A stretch of 64,000 bases of DNA from CBDATA01 sp965202845 (GCA_965202845.1 OZ241856.1:1860001-1924000), one strand, 5' to 3'; shown: positions 51,032 to 60,380, counted from the first letter of the stretch. The notes: generated from the sequence alone by a model not told the origin. Numbers and translations are program-made.

Positions 51032-52282
51032 TCAGGAGACCCGGATCGATTCCAGCATCTCCGCGTTGGTTCGGGTGCGCTCCATCCGGCCCAGCAGCAG
51101 GGACATCGCCTCCATCGGCTTGAGTCCGGTGAGGGCACGGCGCAGCAGGTGGGTTCGGGAAAGCTCTTCCGGTCGGAGGAGCAGCTCTTCGCGCCGGGTT
51201 CCCGATCCGTGAATGTCAATCGCCGGGAAGATCCGGGATTCTGCCAGTTTCCGGTCGAGCACCAGCTCCATGTTCCCGGTGCCCTTGAACTCCTGGAAGA
51301 TGACCTCGTCCATCTGGCTTCCGGTGTCCACCAGCGACGTGCCGAGGATGGTGAGGCTGCCGCCGTCCTCGATCTTCCGCGCCGCGCCGAAGAACTGGCG
51401 CGGGAACTCGAGCGCGCGGGAATCGATCCCGCCGCTCATGGTGCGCCCCTTGCCCCGCATCTCGCGGTTGGCGGCCCGCCCCAGGCGGGTGATCGAGTCG
51501 AGCAGCACCAGCACGTCCTCCTTCATCTCCACCAGCCGGCGAGCCTGCTCCAGCACGATCCGCGCCGCCCGCACATGATCGGCCGCGCCGCTGTCCGCAG
51601 TGGAGGCCACCACCTCCGCCTCCGGCACCGCCCGGCGGAAATGGGTCACCTCCTCCGGCCGCTCGTCGATGAGCAGGATGATGAGATGGATCTTCGGGTG
51701 GTGCTTCGCCACCGAGGCCCCGATCTGTTCGAGGAGGATCGTCTTGCCGGTTTTCGGCGCCGCCACGATGAGGCCGCGCTGGCCGTAGCCGATGGGAGCG
51801 ATCAGGTCGACGACGCGGAGCGACAGCGACGGCTCCGGGTCGAGCGCGAGCTCGATGCGGGGCGCCGGATGCTCGCTGATCAGATCGCCGAAATTCCGCC
51901 GCTCCGGCAGGGCGTCCACCGGATACCCGTTGACTTCGAGCACGGTGTGCAGTTCGGCGCGCATCGGCCCGCCCCGCCGCCGCCCGCGGCGCGGGGCGCC
52001 ATGGAAGCCGTGGATCGTCTGGCCCTCGCGCAGGCGGTGCCGATCGATCAGGTTGAACGGCACCCGCACGTCGCCCTGTCGCGGCAGGTAGCTGTTCGTC
52101 AGCAGGCGCAAATACCCGCTGTCGCGCGGCCCTATGTCCAGGACTCCGGTGATCTCCAGGTCCTGACGTTCCGGACGATCCGGACGATCCGGCTCGCGCC
52201 CGGATCGGCGGGACGGCCGGGCCGGCGCTCCCGCAGTCGCGGACGCCTCCTCCGACTCCCTGGGCAGGGACAACTCTGGCAT
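51032..52282 (-). CDS. rho: Transcription termination factor Rho
   Basis: 416 residues from ATG 52282 (GGAAGGATCC before it). An Arg/Pro-rich N-terminus (about 1-45), the OB-fold RNA-binding domain (about 48-115; SGYLRLLTNSYLPRQGDVRV), then the RecA-like motor: Walker A AAPKTGKT, Walker B VLVLLDSITRLGRAAN, and the Q/R loops. Hexameric RNA helicase that ends transcripts. Divergent from hisS with 254 bp between starts, a gap with no gene. Confidence 0.95.
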   Translation of the reverse strand: MPELSLPRESEEASATAGAPARPSRRSGREPDRPDRPERQDLEITGVLDIGPRDSGYLRLLTNSYLPRQGDVRVPFNLIDRHRLREGQTIHGFHGAPRRGRRRGGPMRAELHTVLEVNGYPVDALPERRNFGDLISEHPAPRIELALDPEPSLSLRVVDLIAPIGYGQRGLIVAAPKTGKTILLEQIGASVAKHHPKIHLIILLIDERPEEVTHFRRAVPEAEVVASTADSGAADHVRAARIVLEQARRLVEMKEDVLVLLDSITRLGRAANREMRGKGRTMSGGIDSRALEFPRQFFGAARKIEDGGSLTILGTSLVDTGSQMDEVIFQEFKGTGNMELVLDRKLAESRIFPAIDIHGSGTRREELLLRPEELSRTHLLRRALTGLKPMEAMSLLLGRMERTRTNAEMLESIRVS

Positions 52283-52536
52283 GGATCCTTCCTGTCGTTC
52301 CGGGAACCGGCGAACCTGCCGGCGCCCATGTCGTTCTGATGGTGCGACGCGCCTCCCCGGAATTCGTCCGCGCGTCGCGGAGTCCTCCGCCGGAAGCGGA
52401 GAACGCGCCCCGCAGGATGACCTGTCTACCCGGGGCGGGGAGGCCGGGATCGCTCGGCGAGCGACGGCGAACCTCCTGGGCGGAACCATAGCACGCGGAG
52501 GGCGCGCGGCGCGGCCGCATAGACTCCCGGCGGCAC

Positions 52537-53895
52537 ATGGCCCGGTTCTCGACGAAGCCCGCGAGCGGGATGCGCGACCACCTCCCGGATGCGGCGATGC
52601 GGCGCCGGGAGGCCGTGCGCCGCGTCGAGGGCGCCTTTCTGAAGCACGGCTTCCTTCCGCTGGAGACCCCGGCGATGGAGCGGCTCGACACCCTGCTCGG
52701 CAAGTACGGAGACGAGGGAGACAAGCTCCTCTACCGGGTCCTGCACCGGGGCGGGAAGCTGGCGCGGGCGCTCGAACAGGAGCGGGTGGAAGAGGCGGAC
52801 CTCGCCGAGCTCGGCCTCCGCTACGACCTCACCGTGCCGCTCGCCCGGGTCGTCGCCGAGCGCCGGGCCGCGCTGCCGGCGGTGTTCCGTCGCTTTCAGA
52901 TCCAGCCGGTATGGCGCGCTGACCGCGCCCAGAAGGGGCGGTTTCGGGAATTCACGCAGTGCGACGCGGACATCGTGGGGAGCTCTTCGCTGCTGGCCGA
53001 CGCCGAGATTCTCACCGTCCTCGAAGCCGCGCTCGCCGCGTTGGGCTTCGCCGACTGCGTCATCCTGCTGAACCACCGGCAGATCCTCCGGGGGTTGATC
53101 GCGGCGAGCGGCGTTCCCGCCGAGCGGGAGAGCGAAACGCTGGTGGAGCTGGACAAGCTCGGCAAGGTGGGCCGCGAGGGGGTGGAGCAGTCTCTCGCCC
53201 GGATTCCGGAGGTGGGAACGGAGCGGGCGCGGAAGCTGCTGGGATGGATGCCCGAAGGAGACGGTGGCGGAGGGAACCGGGAATCCATCGAGCGGTTGCG
53301 GTCCGTCCTGCCCGAAGGAGCGGCGCGGGACGCCGCCGACGACCTGCTTCGCCTCGACGCCATGCTGGCGCCGGTGCTGGAGATGGCGACCCTGCGCTTC
53401 GATCCCAGCCTGGCGCGCGGCCTCGGCTACTACACCGGACCGATCTTCGAGGTGGCGGCGGCGGGAGGCGCCGGCGCCCTCGCCGGCGGCGGCCGGTACG
53501 ACGGCCTGATCGGGATGTTCAGCCGCCGCGACACCCCGGCGGTCGGGTTCGCCCTCGGCATGGAGCGCATCCTCTTGCTGCTCGAGGAGCGGGGCGGTTT
53601 CGTCGACGGGGAGACCGCCGCCCGCGTCATGCTCTGCGCGCTCCCGGGCGTTCCGGACGCGGACGTCCTGCGCGTCGCCCGGGAGCTGCGGGCGGGCGGC
53701 GTCCAGCTGGAGGTGCAGGTGGACCGCATGAAGCTGGGGCGGCAACTCGCGCGCGCCGGGAGCGCCGGATTCCGGACCGCGCTGATCCTGGGCCCTGACG
53801 AATTCGCGGAGGGCGTTTGCACGGTCCGCGACCTGGCGTCCGGGGAGCAGACGCGCCGCAAGCTGGGAGAGATGCGGGCGGCGCTCGGAAGCTGA
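52537..53895 (+). CDS. hisS: Histidyl-tRNA synthetase
   Basis: 452 residues from ATG 52537. Motif 2 FRRFQIQPVWRADRAQKGRF, the His-specific RGLGYYTGPIFEV, and motif 3 FALGMERILLLLE. C-terminal anticodon-binding domain (about 360-450). Charges tRNA-His. A 15-residue acidic/Gly region (GDGGGGNRES) sits in the insertion domain. Confidence 0.94.
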   Translation: MARFSTKPASGMRDHLPDAAMRRREAVRRVEGAFLKHGFLPLETPAMERLDTLLGKYGDEGDKLLYRVLHRGGKLARALEQERVEEADLAELGLRYDLTVPLARVVAERRAALPAVFRRFQIQPVWRADRAQKGRFREFTQCDADIVGSSSLLADAEILTVLEAALAALGFADCVILLNHRQILRGLIAASGVPAERESETLVELDKLGKVGREGVEQSLARIPEVGTERARKLLGWMPEGDGGGGNRESIERLRSVLPEGAARDAADDLLRLDAMLAPVLEMATLRFDPSLARGLGYYTGPIFEVAAAGGAGALAGGGRYDGLIGMFSRRDTPAVGFALGMERILLLLEERGGFVDGETAARVMLCALPGVPDADVLRVARELRAGGVQLEVQVDRMKLGRQLARAGSAGFRTALILGPDEFAEGVCTVRDLASGEQTRRKLGEMRAALGS

Positions 53896-53920
53896 CCCGC
53901 CCGGAACGGCTGCCCCGGTC

Positions 53921-55100
53921 CTACCGGTCGTTGTCCTGGACCAGGATGTTGTGCCGCGACCAGGTTTCCGACTTTTCCTTCTCCCAGAACTCGCCGCCGC
54001 CGGTGAAGTGGTACTCGATGATGATGATCTCGTCTTCGGTGTCATCGTCCTCAAGGGCGTTGTAGGAAACGTTCTGGACCTTCTTCCAGTTCGACGGGGT
54101 GAAGGTGAGCGTTCGCGGGTAGGGGACAACTTTCTGGGTGGGGACTCGAACGGAATCGTTCTCGAAACTCTCGATTTCGAAAAGCCGGATCTCCACGATC
54201 AACGGTTCCGAGGGACGCGCCCTCGGGTTCAGCCCGTGGCCGGTCCAGCCGCCTTCAAGCACCCACTTCGACGCGCCGCCGGTCGGCCGTATGCCGCCAC
54301 TCGTGCCCGCGCCGGCGGTGGGGGCGGAACTCCCGACCGGTTCCCGGCCGGAGGCGTTCACCGCCCGAACCTGGATGTGGTAGTTCTCTTCGCGGTCCGG
54401 GACGGTCCAAGTGTGCTCGGTGGCGTCGGCGTCCGCGATGTCGACCCACTCGCTCCAAGGACCATGGGGAGTCCAAATGTTCGGGCGGGGAAGGCGGTGC
54501 CGGAGCTGCCAGCCGGTGCGGGAGGGGTCAACCGGCGCGTTCCAGGACAGGTAGATCCAGTCCCATCCCGCTGCGTGGGCTTCCAGACCGTTGGGCGGCT
54601 GCGGAGGAGGGGGAAGGGGGGCGGGCGCTGTCGGCGTCGCCGTCGCCCGCTCCGACTTGCGCCCCGGCGGCCCGGAGAAGTACTTCGCGCGAATCCGGAA
54701 GCGGTACTCGGAGCCGTTCGAAAGCCCGGTCACCGTGTGCGTCGTGGTCCGGTGGTCCGAACCCTCAATGTCGGCCCAGCCGCCCAGATGCCCGCCGTCC
54801 CGGCCCATCCTGCCGTAGTTCAGCTGGTAGCCGGCGATGCCGTCAGCCACCTCCGGCGTGTTCCAGGCGAGCGCGACCTGCCCGTCCCCCGGCGTTGCGG
54901 TCAGCGACGACGGCGGCGCGTGGCGCTCCTGCGCCGCCGGCCCGACGAGCGCAAGATCACCGGACTCCGCCGGGGCCGACGAAGTCGGGGGGGGGGCTCG
55001 GCGCAGCGGGCGTCACCGAATCGGACGAACCGCAGCCGCCCAGCGCGAGAAGCGCCGAAAAACCGAAAAAACCCGGAACCAGGGAAAGCAGTCGATGCAT
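53921..55100 (-). pseudogene. Fibronectin-III/Calx-beta lipoprotein, copy A (frameshifted)
   Basis: Aligned with copy B (55519-56724), this gene has the same start (ATG 55100) and lipobox region, but a C10 tract (G10 on the plus strand, 54987-54996) where copy B has C9. The extra base moves the frame just after the Pro-rich linker; the rest is read only from an internal start such as 54850. Corrected length would be about 392 residues: two fibronectin-III domains (about 60-260; SEYRFRIRAKY, WQLRHRLPRPN) and a Calx-beta-like end (RTLTFTPSNWKKVQNVSYNA, DDDTEDEIIII). It may be off by phase variation, mutation or sequencing error. Confidence 0.75.
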
Positions 55101-55127
55101 GCCTAGGATCCTACCAGCTTCCGGCGG

Positions 55128-55421
55128 CTATGCGGCCCGATTGGCGGTGATCGCCTCGCGCAATCCGGAGAGCAGACCTTCCAGCCGCGCCATCCGCTCG
55201 CGCAACTGGCCGATCTCCTCGCTCATCCCCTTGCCTTGGGCGTCGATCCGCTCACGCAACTCATTGCCCTGGGCGTCGATCCGTGCGCGCAATTGGCCAA
55301 TTTCCTCGCGCGATTCCCGCGACCCGGTACGCATCTCGGCGCGCAGACTCCGGAACGACGTGGCGACCGCCACCAGGATCGCAACCGCCGCGCCAACGAC
55401 GGTCCATGCAGTAGCGTCCAT
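55128..55421 (-). CDS. Membrane-anchored coiled-coil protein, copy A
   Basis: 97 residues from ATG 55421. N-terminal hydrophobic segment (about 5-22, VVGAAVAILVAVATSF), then a charged coiled coil with two near-identical 11-residue units (LRERIDAQGNE, LRERIDAQGKG) and a GLLSGLREAI end. Lies 27 bp before the copy A lipoprotein start. Unknown function; the coil part matches copy B almost exactly. Confidence 0.8.
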   Translation of the reverse strand: MDATAWTVVGAAVAILVAVATSFRSLRAEMRTGSRESREEIGQLRARIDAQGNELRERIDAQGKGMSEEIGQLRERMARLEGLLSGLREAITANRAA

Positions 55422-55518
55422 TCAAGAAACCTCCCCGGAAGTCCGTGCGCTCATCATAGCGCGTCCCCAAGCCGGGCGGATTGTTTGCGATCCGGTCGGG
55501 CCGGAACTTCCCCCGGCC

Positions 55519-56724
55519 TTACCGGTCGTTGTCCCAGACCTTGATTGTGTGGACGAACGGATCCACCTTTTCAAAGCCCTCGCCGCCGCCGGTGAAGTAG
55601 TACTCGATGATGATCTCCTCGCCCTCGGTGTCGTCGTCCTCCGCGACCGTGAAGATCACGCGCTGGGGCGTGTCCCAGTTCGACGGGGTGAAGGTGAGCG
55701 TCGACGGATGGGCGGTGACTTTCCCGGTGCGGGTCAGGACGCTATCCATCTTGCCGCCCGCGACCACCACCATGGGGTTTTTGTCCCAGTCCACTTCGGA
55801 AAGCCGGATTTCCACGGTAAACGGCGCCGAGGGACGCGCTCTCGAGTACAGGCTGTAGCTGACCCGGCCGCCTTCGCCCGCCCACATGAGCGTTCTGCTG
55901 GCGGGCACCGGCCTCATGCCGCCCGACGTTCCCGCTCTGCCGGTTACGACCGCACTCCCGACCGGCTCCGCACCCGAGGCGTTCACCGCCCGAAACTGGA
56001 TGCTGTAGATATTCTGGCGGTCCGGGACGGTCCATTTGTACTCGGTGGCGTCCGCGTCCGCGATGTTGACCCACTCGCTCCAAGGATTATGGGGACTCCA
56101 AATGTTCGGGCGGGGAAGGCGGTGCCGGAGCTGCCAGCCGGTGCGGGAGGAGTCGTCCGGCGCGGTCCAGGTCAGGTAGAGCCGGGTCCATCCCCCCGAA
56201 GTCACCGCAAAACCGGTGGGCGGCTTCGGAGGAGGGGGGAGCGGGACGGAAGCTGCGGGCGTCGCCGTCGCCCGCTCCGACTTGCGCCCCGGCGGCCCGG
56301 AGACGTACTGCGCGCGAATCCGGAAGCGGTACTCGGAGCCGTTCGAAAGCCCGGTCACCGTGTGCGTCGTGGTCCGGTGGTCCGAACCCTCGATGTCGGC
56401 CCAGCCGCCCAGATTCCCGCCGTCCCGGCCCATCTTGCCGTAGTTCAGCTGGTAGCCGGCGATGCCGTCAGCCACCTCCGGCGTGTTCCAGGCCAGCGCG
56501 ACCTGCCCGTCCCCCGGCGTTGCGGTCAGCGACGTCGGCGCTGCATGGCGCTCCTGCGCCGCCGGCCCGACGAGCGCAAGATCACCGGACTCCGCCGGGG
56601 CCGACGAAGTCGGGGGGGGGCTCGGCGCAGCGGGCGTCACCGAATCGGACGAACCGCAGCCGCCCAGCGCGAGAAGCGCCGAAAAACCGAAAAAACCCGG
56701 AACCAGGGAAAGCAGTCGATGCAT
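55519..56724 (-). CDS. Fibronectin-III/Calx-beta lipoprotein, copy B (intact)
   Basis: 401 residues from ATG 56724. Lipobox ALGGC gives lipidated Cys23; then a Ser/Pro linker whose PPP is encoded by a C9 tract. Two fibronectin-III-like domains (about 60-155, about 160-260; GQVALAWNTPEVADGIAGYQ, LYLTWTAPDDSSRTGWQLRH) and a Calx-beta-like end (HPSTLTFTPSNWDTPQRVIF, AEDDDTEGEEIIIEYYF, IKVWDNDR). Surface-anchored, presumably adhesive or binding. Downstream of a coiled-coil partner (27 bp), as in copy A. Confidence 0.85.
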   Translation of the reverse strand: MHRLLSLVPGFFGFSALLALGGCGSSDSVTPAAPSPPPTSSAPAESGDLALVGPAAQERHAAPTSLTATPGDGQVALAWNTPEVADGIAGYQLNYGKMGRDGGNLGGWADIEGSDHRTTTHTVTGLSNGSEYRFRIRAQYVSGPPGRKSERATATPAASVPLPPPPKPPTGFAVTSGGWTRLYLTWTAPDDSSRTGWQLRHRLPRPNIWSPHNPWSEWVNIADADATEYKWTVPDRQNIYSIQFRAVNASGAEPVGSAVVTGRAGTSGGMRPVPASRTLMWAGEGGRVSYSLYSRARPSAPFTVEIRLSEVDWDKNPMVVVAGGKMDSVLTRTGKVTAHPSTLTFTPSNWDTPQRVIFTVAEDDDTEGEEIIIEYYFTGGGEGFEKVDPFVHTIKVWDNDR

Positions 56725-56751
56725 GCCTAGGATCCTACCAGCTTCCGGCGG

Positions 56752-57072
56752 CTATGCGGCCCGATTGGCGGTGATCGCCTCGCGCAAACCGGAGAGCAGA
56801 CCTTCCAGCCGCGCCATCCGCTCGCGCAACTGGCCGATCTCCTCGCTCATCCCCTTGCCCTGGGCGTCGATTCGCTCACGCAACTCATTGCCCTGGGCGG
56901 CGATCCGCTCGCGCAACTGGACGATCTCCCTGTTCGCCGACCTGCTCTGGACGTCGACTCGCTTGTCCTCGAACAACCGCCGTCTCTCAAGGCGCAAGCG
57001 CCAGTGCTGCGCAGCAATCGAGACCAGAATCGCAACGATTGCGACTGCGCCAATCCACGTAAAAGCATCCAT
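56752..57072 (-). CDS. Membrane-anchored coiled-coil protein, copy B
   Basis: 106 residues from ATG 57072. Its N-terminal hydrophobic segment (TWIGAVAIVAILVSIAA) and linker (RLRLERRRLFEDKRVDVQ) differ from copy A, whereas the last about 55 residues (11-residue units, MSEEIGQLRERMARLEGLLS) are nearly identical. Tail of helices suggests oligomerisation. Starts 33 bp after the VOC-cupin stop. Confidence 0.8.
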   Translation of the reverse strand: MDAFTWIGAVAIVAILVSIAAQHWRLRLERRRLFEDKRVDVQSRSANREIVQLRERIAAQGNELRERIDAQGKGMSEEIGQLRERMARLEGLLSGLREAITANRAA

Positions 57073-57105
57073 GAAGAGACCTCCCCCGGACAATCCGCGT
57101 GGCGA

Positions 57106-58209
57106 TCATACCGCCTCGGTACGGAACGCCGCCGGAAGCGCGACCTCCAGAATCTCCAGGTCGTTCGAGGGATCCCGGATCGCCACCGTCCGGTTCGGAG
57201 GCAGCACGAAGGCGTCCCCCTCGGCCAGACCGACCGCCTCCGGCTCGTCCGCGACCTCGAGACGCATGCTCCCCTGACGCACAAATCCGAACAGGATCCC
57301 GGCGTCGTGGCGGGTCGCAGGAGTGTCTGTTCCGGGGAGCCGGCGCGCCACCCGAACCCCGGCGACCCCGCCGGTGGCGGCGCCGATCCCGGTCTCCCGC
57401 TGTTCGAACCCGGGGATGCGGAACGGCGCCCAGCGGGCGGCGGAAAGGCGATGGCGCACGAACCGGGTTCCCTGGAAGTCGCGGTCCGGGCGATGATGCG
57501 GAGTCGGCAATTCCATCTCGTGGTCCATGCAGGTGGGATGCTCGGCCGGCGCTCCGACCTCCACCACTTCGAGTCCCGCCGAAGCCTCCAGCACCCGGTG
57601 GCGGATTTCCGGCGGCTGGATCACGCAGTCGCCGGCCTCCAGCGCGAACGGCGGCCCCTGGTCCTCGTAGACGACCCGCACCCAGCCGCGGTGACAGAAG
57701 ATGAGCTGGAACCCGACGCGGTGGTAGTGGACCCGGTCGGGCACCGGCCCGCCTTCGGGGATGCGGATGTGGGACGCGATGAGCGCGCCTCCCAATCGGT
57801 CCGGAATCAGGTCGCGGTAGAGCATCCCGGCGCGTCCGACGCCCCAGGAGGCGCCGTCCCGATGGCGGGTCGCCTGGAACCGGGAACGCGGTTCGGGAAT
57901 GCGGATCGGAGGATTCCACGCTTCGACCACGAGCCGATGTCCGCCCGGCGAAACCCGCTCCCCCGGCTCCCAGCCCGGCGCCGCGTGGAGTCGCAGCGTC
58001 GCCGGCTCCCGCTCCCCACTGGATTCCAGGAGCAGCGAGACGCCGTGGCCGGACATCGCCGCATGCGCCGGGGCGTCGGCAGGGCCGATCCGGTCCAGCC
58101 GGAAACCCAGCGCCTCGAAAAACCGCATCTCGGCGGCGAGATCGGGAGTCGCCAACCGCACTTCCGCACGGCGGATCGGCGGCGCCGCTACGCGAGATTG
58201 AGCTGCCAC
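57106..58209 (-). CDS. VOC-cupin fusion protein
   Basis: 367 residues from GTG 58209. A glyoxalase/VOC-like N-terminal half (about 10-120; EMRFFEALGFRLDRI) is followed by cupin-like regions: about 150-215 (HYHRVGFQLIFCHRGWVRVV, FALEAGDCVIQPPEIRHRVL with metal-binding His residues) and about 265-360 (ILFGFVRQGSMRLEV, GLAEGDAFVLPPNRTVAI). The pairing suggests a small-molecule dioxygenase, isomerase or sensor; substrate unknown. Overlaps the VOC gene by 22 nt. Confidence 0.75.
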   Translation of the reverse strand: MAAQSRVAAPPIRRAEVRLATPDLAAEMRFFEALGFRLDRIGPADAPAHAAMSGHGVSLLLESSGEREPATLRLHAAPGWEPGERVSPGGHRLVVEAWNPPIRIPEPRSRFQATRHRDGASWGVGRAGMLYRDLIPDRLGGALIASHIRIPEGGPVPDRVHYHRVGFQLIFCHRGWVRVVYEDQGPPFALEAGDCVIQPPEIRHRVLEASAGLEVVEVGAPAEHPTCMDHEMELPTPHHRPDRDFQGTRFVRHRLSAARWAPFRIPGFEQRETGIGAATGGVAGVRVARRLPGTDTPATRHDAGILFGFVRQGSMRLEVADEPEAVGLAEGDAFVLPPNRTVAIRDPSNDLEILEVALPAAFRTEAV

Positions 58210-58583
58210 GAGACTCCGAAGCGATCCTCGACCCAGGCGAAGCGGCGACTGAACCCGTAGTTGTCGAGCGGCATTCGAACCAGTCCCCCCTCGGCGAGCG
58301 CGGCGGCGAGTGTTTCGATTTCCTCCTCGTCCCGAGTCTCGTGGAAGAAGGAGATGGAAGGCGTGAACGTGAAGTCGTGCTGTACGTAGCTGTCGCTGCA
58401 GTAGATGGTCTGCCCGCGGACCGAGAACGAGGCGAACCGCACGGAACCCTCGGGCCCCGGGTCCCCCGGCCCGTAGCGGTCCACCGAAAGGATGCGGGTG
58501 TCCGGAAACACCCGGACATAGAAATCCATGGCCTCCCCGGCCTTGCCCTCGAACATGAGGAACGGGGTGATGGCGGGCTTCAT
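58188..58583 (-). CDS. PhnB-type VOC protein
   Basis: 131 residues from ATG 58583. ITPFLMFEGKAGEAMDFYVR opens the 3-demethylubiquinone/PhnB-type glyoxalase fold, with SISFFHETRDEEEIETLAAA, RFAWVEDRFGVSWQLN at the end. Often a metal-dependent or metal-free resistance or epimerase-like fold; activity not predictable. In the same direction as the acyl-CoA ligase (4-nt overlap). Confidence 0.85.
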   Translation of the reverse strand: MKPAITPFLMFEGKAGEAMDFYVRVFPDTRILSVDRYGPGDPGPEGSVRFASFSVRGQTIYCSDSYVQHDFTFTPSISFFHETRDEEEIETLAAALAEGGLVRMPLDNYGFSRRFAWVEDRFGVSWQLNLA

Positions 58584-60079
58584 CCTTGACTCTCTCCTTT
58601 CAGATACGCCTCGCGGAGGCGCTGCTTCCGGACCTTCCCGGACGCCGTCCGCGGAATGCGGTTCACGAACAGTATCTCCCGCGGGCGCTTCCAGCGCGCC
58701 ACTCTGCCGGTCAGGTCCCGGAGCAGCGCTTCCGCGGTCACCGGAGCCCGCGTCTCCACCATCGCGATCGGCGCCTCGCCCCAACGCTCGTCGGGAACCC
58801 CGAACACCGCGCAGTCGACCACTGCGGGGTGCGCCTCGATGCCCGCCTCTATCTCGCGGGGGTGGATGCTGACGCCGCCGGAGAGGATCGTCTCGACGGA
58901 ACGGCCGACCAGGGTGACGTACCCGTCCTCGTCGCGGAACCCCAGGTCGCCGGTCCAGCCCCACCCGTCGCCGTGCCGGAAGTAGCGGGCGGTCTCCTCC
59001 GGGTCCCGGTAGTACCCCTCCATGAGGAACGGCCCGCGAACCGTCAGTTCCCCGGTCTCGCCGGAAGCGACCGGCCTGCCCTCCGGGTCCGCGATCCGCA
59101 GCTCCACGCCGTGGGCGGCCCGGCCGATGGAGCCGGCCCGGGCGGCGGCGTCCCACGGCTTGAGGATGGTGAGCGGGCCGGTCTCCGACTGGCCGTAGTG
59201 ATCCGTGTAGCCGCAATGGGGGACCCGTTCCCGCCAGGCGCGCGACAGGCGGGGCGGGGTGGGCGCCCCGCCGACGCCCAGGTTGCAAAGCGACGTCAAC
59301 CGGCCCGGAGCGCATTCGGGCGCGTCGAGCAGGTCCCGCGCCTGGACCGGGACCAGGAACGCCGCGGTGATCCCCCGGCGTTCGGTTTCCGCCACGAACG
59401 CGCCGGGGTCCCACTTCCGGAAGAGAACCGAAGTCGCGCCGGCGAGGATCGCCGCCTGGAACCAGATCATCAGGCCGACCGCGTGGGACATCGGGGTCGC
59501 CACTCCCACCACGTCCCGGTCGGTGAGCCGGTGCTCGAACGCCGTCGAGAGCGCCGAGAGATAGCGGGCGCGGTGGCTGACCAGCGCCCCCTTGGGCCGG
59601 CCGGTGGCGCCTCCGGTGAAGGTCATCGCGACCGGAGCATCCGGGTGGATCGGGACTCCGGGCGGAGCGGCGGAATCCGCCAGAACGTCCCGAAGGCCGT
59701 TCGTCCGCCCCACCGCAACCAGCGTCCCGTCCCAGGATGCGGGGACGAGAGCCCGCGCCGTTTCGTCCACCACCAGAACCCGGGGGTCGGCGCGCGCCAC
59801 GATGTCCGCGACTTCGGCGGGCGCCGACCGCGGCGGAATGTGCGCCAGCACCCCCCCGGCCCGGGCATTGCCGAAGTGGACGATGCCGTACTCGAGGGAG
59901 TTGGGGAGCAGGCACCCCACCCGGTCGCCGGGGCGGATTCCGGAAGCCAGCAGAAAATGGGCGAAGCGGTTGGCCAGCCGGTCGAATTCGGCGAAGGTGA
60001 AGCTCCGCTCCCCGGCGATCCCCGCGATCTTGCGGGGCACCCGGAGGGCGGCGAGCCGCAGAATCTCGCCGAGCAGCAC
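58580..60079 (-). CDS. AMP-dependent acyl-CoA synthetase/ligase
   Basis: 499 residues from GTG 60079. P-loop MTFTGGATGRPKGALVSHRA, the ANL motifs GYTDHYGQSETGPL and YYRDPEETARYFRHGDGWGW TGDLGFRDEDG, and the catalytic Lys-containing end RTASGKVRKQRLRE. It adenylates a carboxylate and transfers it to CoA; the acid is unknown, medium to long or aryl. The upstream 98-residue gene and downstream VOC genes look co-transcribed. Confidence 0.92.
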   Translation of the reverse strand: MLLGEILRLAALRVPRKIAGIAGERSFTFAEFDRLANRFAHFLLASGIRPGDRVGCLLPNSLEYGIVHFGNARAGGVLAHIPPRSAPAEVADIVARADPRVLVVDETARALVPASWDGTLVAVGRTNGLRDVLADSAAPPGVPIHPDAPVAMTFTGGATGRPKGALVSHRARYLSALSTAFEHRLTDRDVVGVATPMSHAVGLMIWFQAAILAGATSVLFRKWDPGAFVAETERRGITAAFLVPVQARDLLDAPECAPGRLTSLCNLGVGGAPTPPRLSRAWRERVPHCGYTDHYGQSETGPLTILKPWDAAARAGSIGRAAHGVELRIADPEGRPVASGETGELTVRGPFLMEGYYRDPEETARYFRHGDGWGWTGDLGFRDEDGYVTLVGRSVETILSGGVSIHPREIEAGIEAHPAVVDCAVFGVPDERWGEAPIAMVETRAPVTAEALLRDLTGRVARWKRPREILFVNRIPRTASGKVRKQRLREAYLKGESQG

Positions 60080-60083
60080 GCTC

Positions 60084-60380
60084 TCAGCCCCCGCCCACCG
60101 GGATCAGCCGGATCCGGGAGCGGTCGCGCTGGGGCGGATTCAGCGGATCGGGAACCGCCTCCCGGAGCGGCGGCAGGAGCTCCACCCGGAATTTCCTGCC
60201 GAGCGGCAGCGCGCGCGGCTTGCGGAGCGGCGGCAACGCGCGTTCCGGGTCCCGCATCCACGCCTTGCCGCCGTCGACCGGGCGCATCGCCCCCACGAAC
60301 CGGATCTCCCGCCACTTCCGCAACGGGATGGTCAGCGCGCCGGAATCGTCCTCGCCGATGTCGTGAAACGGGGTCGTCAT
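60084..60380 (-). CDS. Hypothetical protein
   Basis: 98 residues from ATG 60380. Short, Arg/Pro-rich (LPPLRKPRALPLGRKFRVEL, PPQRDRSRIRLIPVGGG), with no signal, membrane span or known motif. 4 bp before the ligase start, in the same direction, so co-transcribed if real. Divergent from trmJ with only 17 bp between starts. Confidence 0.55.
   Translation of the reverse strand: MTTPFHDIGEDDSGALTIPLRKWREIRFVGAMRPVDGGKAWMRDPERALPPLRKPRALPLGRKFRVELLPPLREAVPDPLNPPQRDRSRIRLIPVGGG

Noticed and set aside
54850..55100. Copy A lipoprotein annotated as an intact shorter gene from 54850
   Set aside because: An internal start would drop the signal and lipobox that copy B keeps; the C10 tract explains the broken frame better.
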